NCBI GenBank assembly: GCA_050262155.1
Contig: CP189843.1
Location: forward strand, 434,001-498,000
Length of the DNA stretch: 64,000 nucleotides
Origin: Parvimonas sp000223315
Lineage (GTDB): Bacteria > Bacillota > Clostridia > Tissierellales > Peptoniphilaceae
Reading direction: 5' to 3'
Shown here: piece after piece, positions 54,749-64,000 of the stretch
Position numbering within the stretch: the stretch's first letter is position 1
Layout: every line of letters begins with the position of its first letter
Notes under the pieces: generated by a model
What the model saw: the letters and a program-made list of their open reading frames with translations, nothing else
Told to the model about the DNA's origin: nothing
The model's database searches: none
Made by a program: the position numbers and the translations under genes

Positions 54749-55791
54749 ATTATATACAAGCTATGAAGTTGCTAGATAATGGGGAACTTAATGGTATATA
54801 TGTTTTGAGTGGAGAAGAAATTTTTTTGATAGATAGGTTTGTTGAATTATTTAAGGAGAAAATTGTTTCAAAAGATTTTTTTGATATGAATTATATTGAA
54901 TATGATTTTTCAAAAATTGATTTGCAGAAGTTAAAGATTGATTGTGAAACAGCTCCATTTTTCAGTAATAAAAGACTTATCATTGTAAATGATGTAAATC
55001 TTTCAAAAAATGGAATTTCTATGTATAAAAACTTTTTTGAGGAAATGTATGATTATATAGATAAAATTCCAAATACAACAGTTCTTCTTTTTGTGATGAA
55101 AGGAAGTCTTGCTTTTCGCGGTAAATTTTATAAACAAATTTCGATTTTAGGACATAATATTGAACTTATAAGATTTAATGAGATTGAACTTTTTAAATTT
55201 ATTAAAAAAAGATTTGTTTTAAAAAATATCGAAATTAAAGATAATGTATTGAAATATATTATTGATAGAATTGGGTATTTAGATAGTAGTCGAGAAAAAA
55301 ATCTTTATGATGTAGAAAATGAAGTAAACAAACTACTTAATTCCTTTTCCAGAAATGTTTTAGATTTTAAAGATGTTGATGAAATTCTAGTTGATAAATT
55401 TGAAAATAGCATTTTTAAATTGCTGGATACAATTTCTAAAAAAGATTATAAAAATTCTATTAAGATTTTGGTTGAGCTTAAAAAATCAGGAGAAGACTCT
55501 TTTTCTACATTTTATATGATTGTTAGATATATAAGAAATCTTTTAGGAGTAAAAGTTTTGAAACTAAAACAAAAACATATAGATTATATTTCAAAAGAGT
55601 TAAAAATTTCAAACTATGAATGTAAAAAATTGTATTCAGTTTGTGATAATTTTTCAGTAGAAACTCTTTGTAATTATATTGATTTTACATATTCTGTCGA
55701 ATCGGATATTAAGACAAAAAATAGAGATATAGATTTATTGTTAGAGATTTTAATTTCAAAAATGTCGTTAGGAGGCGATTTAATTGAGTAA
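54745..55791 (+). CDS. holA: DNA polymerase III subunit delta
   Basis: 348 residues, the family length. Typical stretches are YVLSGEEIFLIDRF, CETAPFFSNKRLIIVNDV and the helical collar domain at the C-terminus (TFYMIVRYIRNLLGVK). Delta opens the sliding clamp within the clamp loader. It overlaps comEC by ATGA, the conserved comEC-holA pairing. RBS AAGGAGG precedes. Confidence 0.92.
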   Translation: MNYIQAMKLLDNGELNGIYVLSGEEIFLIDRFVELFKEKIVSKDFFDMNYIEYDFSKIDLQKLKIDCETAPFFSNKRLIIVNDVNLSKNGISMYKNFFEEMYDYIDKIPNTTVLLFVMKGSLAFRGKFYKQISILGHNIELIRFNEIELFKFIKKRFVLKNIEIKDNVLKYIIDRIGYLDSSREKNLYDVENEVNKLLNSFSRNVLDFKDVDEILVDKFENSIFKLLDTISKKDYKNSIKILVELKKSGEDSFSTFYMIVRYIRNLLGVKVLKLKQKHIDYISKELKISNYECKKLYSVCDNFSVETLCNYIDFTYSVESDIKTKNRDIDLLLEILISKMSLGGDLIE

Positions 55792-58107
55792 AAAGGTTAA
55801 TATTTTTGTTGATGGAATGACTTGTCAAGCCTGTTCAATGAAGGTTGAAAAGGGGCTTTCAAAACTTAAGATTGTAGAGGATGTTTCTGTAAATCTTATG
55901 AGTAAAACAGTTACGGTTTCCGTTGAAGATGGAGCAAAAGTTGAAGGCCTTATTGGAGTTATAAAAAGACTTGGATATAAACCAAAAAGAGATGAATTGA
56001 AAATCGAAAAGAGTAGTCTTAAAGCAGAAGATATAGAAAAAATCATTTCTGAGTTAAAAGAAAAAGATACTGTTTTAGTAAAAGATGAAGATGACATTTT
56101 AAAAGTAAAATACTTAAAAGATGTTGTTTCTTTAGATGAAATAAATTCAATTTTAGAGAAATATAAAATTTCGGTTAAAAAAGAAAAAAAGGAAAGACAA
56201 AATATATATGAAGATGAAATTAAGGACTTAAAAAAAGACTTAATTATTTCTATAGTATTTAGTGTGCCACTTATGGTTTCAATGTTTTTCCATATGTTTA
56301 ATGTGCACAAGTTTATGTTAAATGGATATATTCAATGGGCTTTTGCAAGTGTTGTTCAATTTTATGTAGGGAAAAGATACTATATAAATGCTTATAGAAA
56401 TTTAAAAAATAAAAGTACTAATATGGATGTTTTAATAGCTTTCGGAACTTCAATGGCATATTTTTATTCAGTTTATAAAGTTCTAATCGGAAGTGTTGAT
56501 GTTTATTTTGACAGTTCAGCAATGATTATAACATTAATCTTACTTGGTAAATTTTTTGAAGCAAATGCAAAGTCAAATACTTTCGGTGCAATTATGAAAT
56601 TAATGGACTTAAAAGCTGACTATGCAATTGTAATCGAAGGAGATAGGGAAGTCAAAAAGAGTATTGAAGATGTAAAAATTGAGATATTGTTTTAGTTAAA
56701 CCTTATGAAAAAATTCCTGTTGATGGTGTTATTATTTCAGGGAATAGTTCTGTAAATCAAGCTATGATTACGGGGGAATCCGTTCCTGTTGAAAAAAGTA
56801 TCGGAGATACCGTTATTGGAGCGACAAATAATATTGAGGGGATTTTAAAAATTGAAGTAAAGAGTACAGTTGAAAATTCTGTACTATCTAAAATACTAGA
56901 TTTAGTTCAAAATGCACAGACTAAAAAAGCTCCGGTACAAAGACTTGCAGATAAAATTTCAAGTTATTTTGTACCTGGTGTAATTTTGTCATCATTTGCT
57001 ACTCTTGTAATTACTTATATTGTTACAAAAGATTTTACAACAAGTTTATTAAATAGCTGTGCAGTAATGGTTATAGCTTGTCCTTGTTCACTTGGTTTGG
57101 CAACGCCAACAGCGATTATGTCGGGTACAGGTGTCGCTGCACAAAATGGTATTTTAATAAAGAGTGGCGAAGTTTTAGAAAAAATTCATAAAATGGATAG
57201 TATTATTTTTGATAAAACGGGAACACTTACAACAGGAGAATTAAAAGTTATCGAAATAAAAAATAATACTGATTTATCAGAAGAGGAGTTCTTAAGTATA
57301 ATTTATTCTTTAGAAAAAAATACTGACCATCCTATTGCTAAATCTATCGTAAACTTCTGTAAAGAAAAAAATATAAAAGAATTGGATATTTCAGACTTGA
57401 AAGTAATTGCAGGAATGGGAATTCAAGCAGTTTATAATGATAAAGAAATTCTAATTGGAAAGAGAAAATATATCGAAGAAAAACTTGGAAAACTGGAATT
57501 AAATATAGAAAATGAATTATTGACAATCTTTATATCAATAGGGAGTGAATTTGCAGGTTTTGTTGTTTTAGAAGATGAAATTTCAAAAAATGCATTTGAA
57601 ATAATTAAGAAATTAAAAGAAAAAAATATTGATGTTTATATGATAACTGGAGATAGTGAAGTTGTAGCCAGAAAAGTTGCAACTAAACTTGGAATAGATA
57701 ATGTGCTTTATGAAGTTATGCCAAATGAAAAATCTCAAAAGGTTTTAGAATTGCAAAAACAGGGAAAGATTGTTGCGATGGTGGGGGACGGAATCAATGA
57801 TGCTCCAGCTCTTGCAAGTGCAGATATAAGTTTTGCAATGGGAACTGGAACAGATATTGCAATGGAAACATCAGATATTACTTTGATGAATGGTAATTTA
57901 AACACACTTTTAAATTCTATAAATATAAGTGAACAAACACTAAAAATAATAAAGCAAAATCTATTTTGGGCATTTTTCTATAATATAATTGCAATTCCAT
58001 TTGCAGCATTCGGATACTTAAATCCAATGCTTGCAGGATTTACAATGAGTTTTAGTTCAGTAAGTGTAGTTTTGAACAGTTTAAGATTAAAAAGATATAA
58101 ATTTTAG
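55784..58107 (+). CDS. copA: Copper-exporting type P1B ATPase, one-base frame break
   Basis: 774 residues after restoring frame. N-terminal heavy-metal domain with GMTCQACSMK (CxxC), membrane helices, TGES in MITGESVPV, the metal-site CPC in VIACPCSLGLATP, phosphorylation site DKTGTLT, HP in DHPIAKS and GDGINDAPALA. The CPC and CxxC pattern indicates Cu(I) export. The frame is broken near 56682: reading with one added base gives IEDIVLVKPYEKIPVDG, which joins both parts. The TTG start has GGAGGCG upstream and overlaps holA by 8 bases. Confidence 0.88.
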
Positions 58108-58109
58108 CA

Positions 58110-58143
58110 AAAATGGTATGCCATAAAAGGCATACCATTTTTA
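58110..58143. terminator. Bidirectional terminator between copA and pepA
   Basis: AAAATGGTATGCC / GGCATACCATTTT stem with a six-base loop, for convergent genes. Confidence 0.85.
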
Positions 58144-58152
58144 AATTCTTAA

Positions 58153-59595
58153 TTATTTTTTTGTTGTATTTTTTTACAAAATTGTAAAGTGTTTTTACCG
58201 GAGTACCGCTTGCTCCTTCAGGATTTGTTCCCCAAGCTGAACTTGAGAACGAAGGACCTGCAATATCTAAATGAACCCAAGGAGTATTTTCAACGAAATG
58301 TTCTAAGAAAACTCCGGCAGTAATTGCACCACCTGTTCCCGGTCCGGTTGCATTTAGTAATTCTCCAACTTTTCCTTTTACGCTTTCTTTATGTTCTTCA
58401 TAAACAGGGAATCTCCATAAATATTCACCCATAAAGTCTGCTGATTCTTTAATTTTTGCATAAACTTCATCATTATTACTTACAGCTCCGATAACTCTTG
58501 AACCTAAAGCTTGAATACAAGCACCTGTTAAAGTAGCAACATCAACTATGCATTCAGGATTTAATTTTGAAGCTCCATAGTAAATAGCATCAGCTAAAGT
58601 CAATCTTCCTTCGGCATCAGTATTAACTACTTCAATAGTTGAACCCTTCATTGAAGAAATTATATCTCCATTTCTATAAGCATGTCCATTAATCATATTT
58701 TCACAAGATGCAACAAGGGCTATTACATTTCTTTGAACATTCATTTTTCCTACTGCATACATTGTTGAAATAACGGAAGCACTTCCACCCATATCAGTTT
58801 TCATAGTAACCATTCCTGTAGCAGGTTTGATTGCATATCCACCTGAATCATAAGTTAAACCTTTACCAACTAAAACAATAGGTTTTTCATCTTTGTTTGG
58901 TAAATGTTTCATAATTATAAATTTAGGTGGTAGGTCACTACCTTGTGCAACTGCTAGAAAAGCATCCATTTTTAAAGATTCTATTTGTTTCTTTTCTAAA
59001 ACTTCAACTTCTACTCCAACTTTTTCAAGTTCTTCTTTTGCAAATTTTGCCAAAGTTTCCGGATAAATATCATTTGCAGGTCTATTCACAAGATCTCTAC
59101 ACATAAATACTGCTTCCATTATCGCTTCAATTTCTTTAATTCCATTTTCTACAATTTCTTTTTTGTCTTCTAAAACATCAAGAATACTTCACATTCGAAT
59201 TTATCTTTCTTTTCTTTTAAGAAATTATCAAAAGCATAAGTAACATTTATAATACCTTCAATCATCGCTTGAGCAGTTAATTTATAACAAATACCGTCAA
59301 ATTTTTTGATTTCTATATTACAAGATTTTACATTGTTAGCTTTTAAAGTTTTTCCAAGAGAAAGGTAAGATCTTCTGATGTTTTCTAAAGAATTTTCTTC
59401 TTCTTTTCCTAATCCCAATAAAATTATATTTTCTGTGTTTGGACCAAGATTAGAAAAAACTTCGCCTCTTTTTCCGTTAAAAAGTTTGTTTTCTTTTACA
59501 TAAGATATTAACTCTTTACTTATTCCGCAAATATCGTTTCCTTCAAAGAATGAAAAAACCTTAACTATTCCGGAATTGCCAATTTTAAATTCCAT
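58153..59595 (-). CDS. pepA: Leucyl aminopeptidase (M17), two frame breaks
   Basis: 480 residues after correction. The N-terminal macro-like domain is followed by the M17 catalytic domain: VGKGLTYDSGGYAIKP (metal Lys/Asp), NTDAEGRLTLADA and DVATLTGACI. Two lesions are visible. Near 59180 one base is missing; adding it joins the halves through FLDVLEDKKEIVE. At the end, a run of seven A (58156-58162 on the plus strand) skips the stop; with six A the protein ends NFVKKYNKK then stop at 58153. Otherwise the frame runs on through the terminator into antisense copA, which is not credible. RBS GGAGGT precedes the start. Confidence 0.88.
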
Positions 59596-59639
59596 ACATT
59601 ACCTCCAAATTTATATTAGATAATAAATATCTTATATAT

Positions 59640-59668
59640 ATAATAACTAAAATTTGGATTTTTTGCAA
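59640..59668 (-). promoter_or_regulatory. Promoter of pepA
   Basis: Minus strand: TTGCAA (59663-59668), 17-base spacer, TATTAT (59640-59645). Confidence 0.55.
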
Positions 59669-59671
59669 TAG

Positions 59672-59692
59672 AAAAGGACAACATAGTTGTCC
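59672..59692 (-). terminator. Terminator of the small exporter gene
   Basis: GGACAAC / GTTGTCC hairpin with three-base loop, four T on the minus-strand 3' side. Confidence 0.7.
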
Positions 59693-59695
59693 AAT

Positions 59696-60151
59696 TTAAA
59701 AAATATTAAAACTTATTGTTGCCATAATTATTCCTGAAAGAACTAATCCCATTATAGCTGCTAATAAACTTGTTTTAAAATCAATATCTAAGATACTTGC
59801 GGCGAGCATTCCGGTATATGCACCCGTTCCCGGAAATGGAATACCTATAAAAATTGCAAGGGCAATTAAAATTCCACTTTTACCTGACTTCTTTAAAATT
59901 TTTTCTCCGGCTCTATGACCTTTTAATAAAAGTTTTTTACAAAACTTTCCAATATATCTTTTATGTTCTCCCCATAATAAAAAATTTTTTGCAAGAAAGT
60001 AAACAAATGGAACAGGAATTAAATTTCCTATTATTGCAGTTATATATGAATTTAAAATCGGAAGTCCCATTGCTTGTGAGTATGGAATGGCACCCCTTAA
60101 TTCAATTACCGGTACCATTGAAATAAGTAAAACTAAAAAATATTTTATCAT
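59696..60151 (-). CDS. Small multidrug export family membrane protein
   Basis: 151 residues with about four to five membrane segments. Family features are VPVIELRGAIPY near the start and IPFPGTGAYTGMLAA near residue 110, as in the putative small multidrug export family (COG2426 type). Despite the family name, transport function is poorly tested. RBS AAGGAGAG precedes the ATG. It stands alone between two terminators, with pepA upstream in the direction of pepA transcription. Confidence 0.85.
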   Translation of the reverse strand: MIKYFLVLLISMVPVIELRGAIPYSQAMGLPILNSYITAIIGNLIPVPFVYFLAKNFLLWGEHKRYIGKFCKKLLLKGHRAGEKILKKSGKSGILIALAIFIGIPFPGTGAYTGMLAASILDIDFKTSLLAAIMGLVLSGIIMATISFNIF

Positions 60152-60237
60152 TATCTCTCCTTAATCTATTTTAATAATGTATATATTTTACCATAAAAAT
60201 TAAATAAAAGAAATACGAAAAAATTGTAAAAAAAGTA

Positions 60238-60265
60238 TTGCATTTATTTTAAAATATGGTATAAT
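60238..60265 (+). promoter_or_regulatory. Promoter of the rplJ-rplL operon
   Basis: TTGCAT (60238-60243), 16-base spacer, extended -10 TGGTATAAT (TATAAT 60260-60265). The leader begins about 15 bases later. Confidence 0.75.
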
Positions 60266-60283
60266 ATATGTGTTAATTTTATA

Positions 60284-60390
60284 GGCTACCCAAGACCGTA
60301 GGGACATCAGTTTAAAAATCCTACATAGGTGGAAATACTTTATTATGTATTTTATCTCTACTCTTGGTAGAGATTTTTTAATATGTAGCC
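60284..60390 (+). ncRNA. Ribosomal protein L10 leader RNA
   Basis: The basal stem GGCTAC (60284-60289) pairs with GTAGCC (60385-60390). Within it, GTAGG pairs with CCTAC (60298-60302 / 60320-60324), and ATCTCTAC / GTAGAGAT (60354-60361 / 60367-60374) is followed by T5. This is the L10_leader arrangement in which L10(L12)4 binds the leader. The last hairpin plus T-tract looks like a terminator, so feedback may act by attenuation here. Confidence 0.88.
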
Positions 60391-60408
60391 TTTGGTGGAG
60401 GTGAAAAG

Positions 60409-60912
60409 ATGAAAGATTTTGTTTTAGAACAAAAACAAGCTGTTGTATCAGAAATTAGAGAAAAGATTGAGAAATCAGGTTCTTTAGTTTTAGTTGATTA
60501 CAGAGGTTTAACTGTTGAACAAGTAACGGCTTTAAGAAATAAGTATAGAGAAGCCGGTGTTCAATATAAGGTTTATAAGAATACTATGATGAAATTAGCT
60601 TTCAAAGAATTAGGCTTTGAAGATTTCAATCAATATTTAGAAGGACCTAGTGCAGTTGCATTCTCAGGAGAAGATTTAACAGCAGCGGCAAGAATTACTA
60701 ATGAATTTGCAAAGACAAATGACAAATTAGTTATAAAAGCAGGTATTTTAGAAGGAAAAATTTTAGACAACGAAGGCGTTAAAGCTGTTGCAAACATCCC
60801 TTCAAGAGAAGTACTTATTGCGAAATTACTTGGAAGCTTCAGAGCTCCGGTATCAAATTTTGTGTATATGTTAGATGCACTAAGAAAGAAAAAAGAAGAA
60901 GAAGCAGCTTAA
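60409..60912 (+). CDS. rplJ: 50S ribosomal protein L10
   Basis: 167 residues. Conserved SLVLVDYRGLTVEQ and YKVYKNTMMKLA near the N-terminus (23S rRNA binding), with a helical C-terminus that anchors L7/L12 dimers. TGGAGGTG precedes the ATG. It follows the L10 leader and lies just before rplL. Confidence 0.97.
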   Translation: MKDFVLEQKQAVVSEIREKIEKSGSLVLVDYRGLTVEQVTALRNKYREAGVQYKVYKNTMMKLAFKELGFEDFNQYLEGPSAVAFSGEDLTAAARITNEFAKTNDKLVIKAGILEGKILDNEGVKAVANIPSREVLIAKLLGSFRAPVSNFVYMLDALRKKKEEEAA

Positions 60913-60941
60913 TGGTTGCGTAAAATTTTAGGAGGTATATT

Positions 60942-61317
60942 ATGGATTTCGAACAAATATTAGAAGCAATTGAAAAATTATCAGTTCTTGAATTAAATGA
61001 ATTAGTTAAAGCAGCAGAAGAAAAAAATTGGAGTTTCTGCATCTGCACCTGTAGTAGTTGGAGCAGTAGCTGGTGGAGAAGCAGCTGCAGCAGTAGAAGA
61101 AAAAACTGAATTTGATGTAATTTTAGCATCAGTTGGAGCAGAAAAAATGAAAGTTGTTAAAGCTGTTAAAGATTTAAGTGGCTTAGGAGGATTAAAAGAA
61201 GCTAAAGAAGTAGTTGACAATGCTCCAAAAGCTGTTAAAGAAGGAGTTTCTAAAGAAGAAGCTGAACAAATGAAAGCTAAATTAGAAGAAGTAGGAGCTA
61301 CTGTAGAATTAAAGTAG
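60942..61317 (+). CDS. rplL: 50S ribosomal protein L7/L12, one-base frame break
   Basis: 124 residues after correction. ATG 60942 has GGAGG 6 bases upstream and encodes MDFEQILEAIEKLSVLELNE. The frame is then lost in a run of seven A (61021-61027); with six A it reads EEKIGVSASAPVVVG and continues through the Ala-rich hinge to the C-terminal domain (EKMKVVKAVKDLSGLGLKE-like, ending VGATVELK). L7/L12 is essential for translation-factor binding, so the break is almost certainly a sequencing error. Confidence 0.93.
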
Positions 61318-61345
61318 TAAATTACTTCTGATTAGGTTTAATATT

Positions 61346-61373
61346 AAAAGTGGATTTATATCCACTTTTTTTT
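61346..61373 (+). terminator. Intrinsic terminator after rplL
   Basis: AAAAGTGGA / TCCACTTTT stem with a six-base loop and T8. Confidence 0.88.
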
Positions 61374-61427
61374 ATGAAAAATTTTAATATTTATGCTACA
61401 AATATTTTTAATAATGATTATTAAGTG

Positions 61428-61456
61428 TTGATTTATTTTGTTTAAAAATATATAAT
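61428..61456 (+). promoter_or_regulatory. Promoter of the mazF gene
   Basis: TTGATT (61428-61433), 17-base spacer, TATAAT (61451-61456). Confidence 0.65.
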
Positions 61457-61514
61457 AAATAGGTAATACTATTTAAGAGGGAGTACTTTTAGTTTTTACT
61501 AGAAGAAAAGATAT

Positions 61515-61853
61515 ATGAAGGTAAAAAGAGGAGATATTTTTTATGCTGATTTAAGTCCGGTTGTAGGTTCTGAACAAGGAGGCGTAAGACCTGTACTAGT
61601 TGTTCAAAACGATGTTGGAAATAAATATAGTCCTACTGTTATTATTGCAGCTATAACTTCTCAGATGAATAAAGTCAAACTTCCAACACATGTCGAAGTT
61701 TCTGCAGAATTTGGGCTTCCCAAAAATTCTGTAGTATTGTTGGAGCAAATAAGAACCATAGATAAAAAAAGACTTAGAGAAAAGGTTGGCTATACAGATG
61801 AGTTCTTTATGAAAAAAGTTAATGAGGCGCTATTAAAATCTGTTGGAGTTTAG
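61515..61853 (+). CDS. MazF/EndoA-family mRNA interferase
   Basis: 112 residues, full length for the family. Landmarks: VKRGDIFYADLSPVVGSEQGG, RPVLVVQND (catalytic Arg), AAITSQ (catalytic Thr/Ser) and LLEQIRTIDKKRL. These toxins cut mRNA at short single-stranded sites. The partner antitoxin is usually just upstream, but the 197 bases before it hold only the rplL terminator and a promoter; the longest frame there is 16 codons. The RBS is weak (AGAAGAAAAG). Confidence 0.9.
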   Translation: MKVKRGDIFYADLSPVVGSEQGGVRPVLVVQNDVGNKYSPTVIIAAITSQMNKVKLPTHVEVSAEFGLPKNSVVLLEQIRTIDKKRLREKVGYTDEFFMKKVNEALLKSVGV

Positions 61854-61869
61854 TACATAGAGGGAAAAT

Positions 61870-62739
61870 ATGCTTGAGTTGGTAAAAAACATAGAATTTG
61901 TAAAAAAAAAATAAATTAAAAGTAAATAAAATAAGTGAAAAAGAATTTATTTTGGAAAATAAAAAAGAAAAGTATATTTTAAATCTGTTTCCTTTTGGTA
62001 AGTTTTCTAAAATAAGTAAAATTTTTGATTGTTTAAATAAATTATCTGAAAAGTTTTCTAATATTTCTTATGAAGATATTGGAATTTTAAATGACAAGTT
62101 TTGTTATAGAATTATTCCTTTTATTATTGATGAAAAAAAATAATTTGACTGATGAAGAGTCTTATAATATAGGCTTTAAAATTGGAATTTATTTTTGAAT
62201 ATCATAAAAGTTTTCAAGGCTGTGATTGTGGTAGATGGAATAAGCATTACAATTATAGGATAAATAAATTTTTGCATAAATATGGTCTTGGTCAGTATAG
62301 AGGAAATCTTGATTATGTTCTTTTAGATTTTTTGGAAAGAAATAAATATTGCTTAAAAGATAGGACTTGTACTACTATTATAGGACTTAACGGCCTTGAG
62401 GATATTAAAATTACAAAAGATGGAAAATTTCAAATTGTAGAGGAATATAAAATTTTAAGATCAGATTCTTATTTTGAGTTTAGGAATTTGAATTTATATT
62501 ATAATAATACAAATTTATTAACTGGAATTGTTGACGGATATTTTGACAATAATGTTCCCAGAATGTTTTTCAAGCTTTTGGGTGTATATACTATAATTGA
62601 AAATTTATATGATATTTTTGTTGAAAATAAAGATGTAGATGATGAAATTATAAATGAAAAGATAAAAAAGATTAATGATATTTATGACGGATTTTCGAGT
62701 ATATATCCTATTTGGTATTTGAAAAACAAAAAATTTTAA
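61870..62739 (+). CDS. Aminoglycoside phosphotransferase-like protein with degenerate active site, frame broken
   Basis: 288 residues after removing three single-base excesses: A in a ten-A run near 61902-61911, A in an eight-A run near 62133-62140, and T near 62194. ATG 61870 follows AGAGGG. The restored chain has the kinase-like pattern LTDEESYNIGFKIGIYFEYHKS (shorter pieces: EESYNIG, YFEYH) and a C-terminal GIVDGYFDNNVPRMFFKLL, typical of aminoglycoside-phosphotransferase-like proteins. The expected HxDxxxxN catalytic loop is replaced by GLNGLEDI, and the IDF metal site by VEEY, so phosphotransfer is doubtful. Family call is by eye. Confidence 0.55.
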
Positions 62740-62755
62740 TAGAAGTTGGAGAAAT

Positions 62756-63901
62756 ATGAAGAGATTTAATAGAAGTGTTATAGGATTGTTATTATTTTGT
62801 TTGGTTTTTGGAGCTTGTTCAAAACAAAGTAAAGACGTAGATTCTAAAAATGAGATTAAAAAGAATGAGAGTACAAGTTTTAAGAAATTCTCAAAATCTT
62901 TTTTTGGCGTTTTTGATACAGATATAGCATTTAGTGCTTATTGTGAGAATGAAGAGGAATTTAATAAATATTTTAAAGTATTGGAAGAAGATATGAAAAG
63001 GTATCACAACCTTTACAATTCTTTTGAAAATGCAAGCGAAAATAATATAAAATCTATAAATGACAATGCCGGAAAAGAACCTGTAAAGGTTGATAAAGAG
63101 ATTATAGAGCTGTTGGAATTTTCTATTGAAAATTACAAAAAATTATCTGATAAAAATAATATTGCTCTAGGAAGTATATAACAGAGCTTTGGAGAGCTGA
63201 AAAAGATTCTGCAGTTAATCTTAAAGGAAAACTTCCTGATGAAAACAAAATAAAAGAGGGATTAAAACATACAGATATTAATAATATTGTAATTGATAAG
63301 GAAAAGAGTACGGTTTTTATAAAAGATAAGGATATGAAGCTAGATGTTGGGGCTATTGCAAAGGGTTATTCAGTTGAAAAAGTTATGAATAAATTAAAAT
63401 CAATGGGATTAAAATCTGCAATAATTTCAGCTGGAGGAAATGTAAAAGCAATTGGAAGTCCTTTAGAAAAAGATAAAAATAAATGGGGAATAGGAATTCA
63501 AGATCCAAAGTTTGATTCTGACAAAGTTGATATTAAAGAGGTTATTTATACTGATGAAACTTGTGCAGTAACGAGTGGTGATTATCAAAGATTTTATTTT
63601 GTAGGAGATAAAGCATATAATCATATTATTGATCCAAAAACCGGTTATCCTAAAGATAAAATTAAAAGTGTAACAGTTTTTATGTAATGATTCCGGTCTT
63701 GCAGATTTTCTATCAACTAGTTTATTTTTAATGGATGTTGAAGAAGGAAAAAAACTTTTGGAAAAAGTAAATGGAGCAGAGGCTTATTGGATACTTTCTG
63801 ACGGAAGTGTACATTATACTGAAAAAAAAAATGGAAAAATTGTTAAAAAAAGTAGGGAGCTACAAATAAATAAAGTTAATTATATATCAAAGTTAGGTTA
63901 G
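62756..63901 (+). CDS. apbE: ApbE-family FAD:protein FMN transferase lipoprotein, two frame breaks
   Basis: 380 residues after correction. Lipoprotein signal with lipobox FGAC (Cys about 21), then the ApbE fold: FGVFDTDIAFSAYCEN, LDVGAIAKGYSVEKV, AIISAGGNVKAIG and HIIDPKTGYP with the active-site Thr/Asp region. It attaches FMN covalently to redox proteins such as Rnf/Nqr subunits outside the membrane. Breaks: a duplicated TA at about 63177-63180 (removal gives LGSITELWRAEK) and one extra T at about 63677-63681 (removal gives VTVLCNDSGLADF). RBS TTGGAGA precedes the ATG. Confidence 0.88.
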
Positions 63902-63920
63902 GATTCTTTCCTAGCTTTTT
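63889..63920 (+). terminator. Intrinsic terminator after apbE
   Basis: AAGTTAGG / CCTAGCTT stem (one G-U pair) and T7, overlapping the stop codon. The last 80 bases of the window carry no gene; the final TTGAA may be a truncated -35. Confidence 0.7.
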
Positions 63921-64000
63921 TTATGTTTGTTTGAATTAATAATAAGGTTTTTACAATAAGAGCATAAAAATAATAAAAAAATTTTAAAAAAAGTATTGAA

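Noticed and set aside
58052..58152. C-terminal extension of the pepA frame overlapping copA on the other strand
   Set aside because: It runs through a bidirectional terminator and is created by one extra base in an A7 run; with six A the protein ends at a typical position.
59854..60126. Plus-strand open frame opposite the small exporter gene
   Set aside because: No RBS, no recognisable domain, and codon pattern follows from the antisense of a conserved membrane protein.
61318..61514. MazE-type antitoxin gene before mazF
   Set aside because: The longest frame beginning with ATG there is 16 codons and contains no antitoxin features.

Overview
The window is very AT-rich chromosomal DNA from a low-GC Gram-positive (Bacillota) bacterium. 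Evidence for a Gram-positive envelope includes a D-alanyl-teichoic acid (dlt) operon, a PASTA-domain Ser/Thr kinase with its PP2C phosphatase, sortase-type cell-wall sorting signals and lipobox lipoproteins. Strong Shine-Dalgarno sites, frequent extended -10 promoters (TGnTATAAT) and the gene content suggest a clostridial or Tissierellia-type anaerobe such as an oral Parvimonas-like coccus. The genus is inference, not something I could test. Nothing looks like prophage, plasmid, CRISPR or a full insertion sequence, and I saw no tRNA or rRNA genes.

Layout. 0-5 kb: end of a PTS enzyme I gene, then ftsE-ftsX-M23 hydrolase-ctp (division-coupled wall hydrolysis). 5-13 kb: prpC-prkC-rsgA-rpe, then obg-yhbY-nadD/yqeK-rsfS-ridA (kinase signalling, ribosome assembly, NAD). 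13-19 kb: the dlt operon in the order A-C-B-X, followed by two dltD copies, one inverted, with a decayed second dltX between them. 19-26 kb: apt-rqcP, divIC, tilS-hpt-ftsH, a small membrane protein and ogg. 26-34 kb: two convergent surface proteins, including a 2057-residue subtilisin-like protease. 34-38 kb: an XRE-cupin regulator and the spermidine/putrescine transporter potABCD. 38-46 kb: peptidases (M42, C69), pdxS, thiN, a DXS-like TPP enzyme, a flavodoxin and a superoxide dismutase with a Cys-Gly tail. 46-51 kb: trkA-trkH potassium uptake, RNase H, tsaC and a methyltransferase. 51-64 kb: GNAT, comEC-holA-copA, pepA, a small exporter, the L10 leader with rplJ-rplL, mazF, an aminoglycoside-phosphotransferase-like gene and apbE.

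Two window-wide patterns stand out. First, a 70-75 bp palindromic repeat occurs four times (two identical copies, one with four changes, one strongly diverged). In every case its left end is the T-tract of an intrinsic terminator, in the same orientation as the gene that terminator ends. Second, eleven small indels that break reading frames all lie between 51.6 and 64.0 kb and none was found before that. They include one in the essential gene rplL, so most are probably sequence or assembly errors. I therefore annotate the affected genes as single CDSs with restored lengths.

The best candidates for something not previously described are the terminator-anchored repeat, the rearranged dlt locus with two intact DltD proteins, and the Cys-Gly tailed superoxide dismutase.
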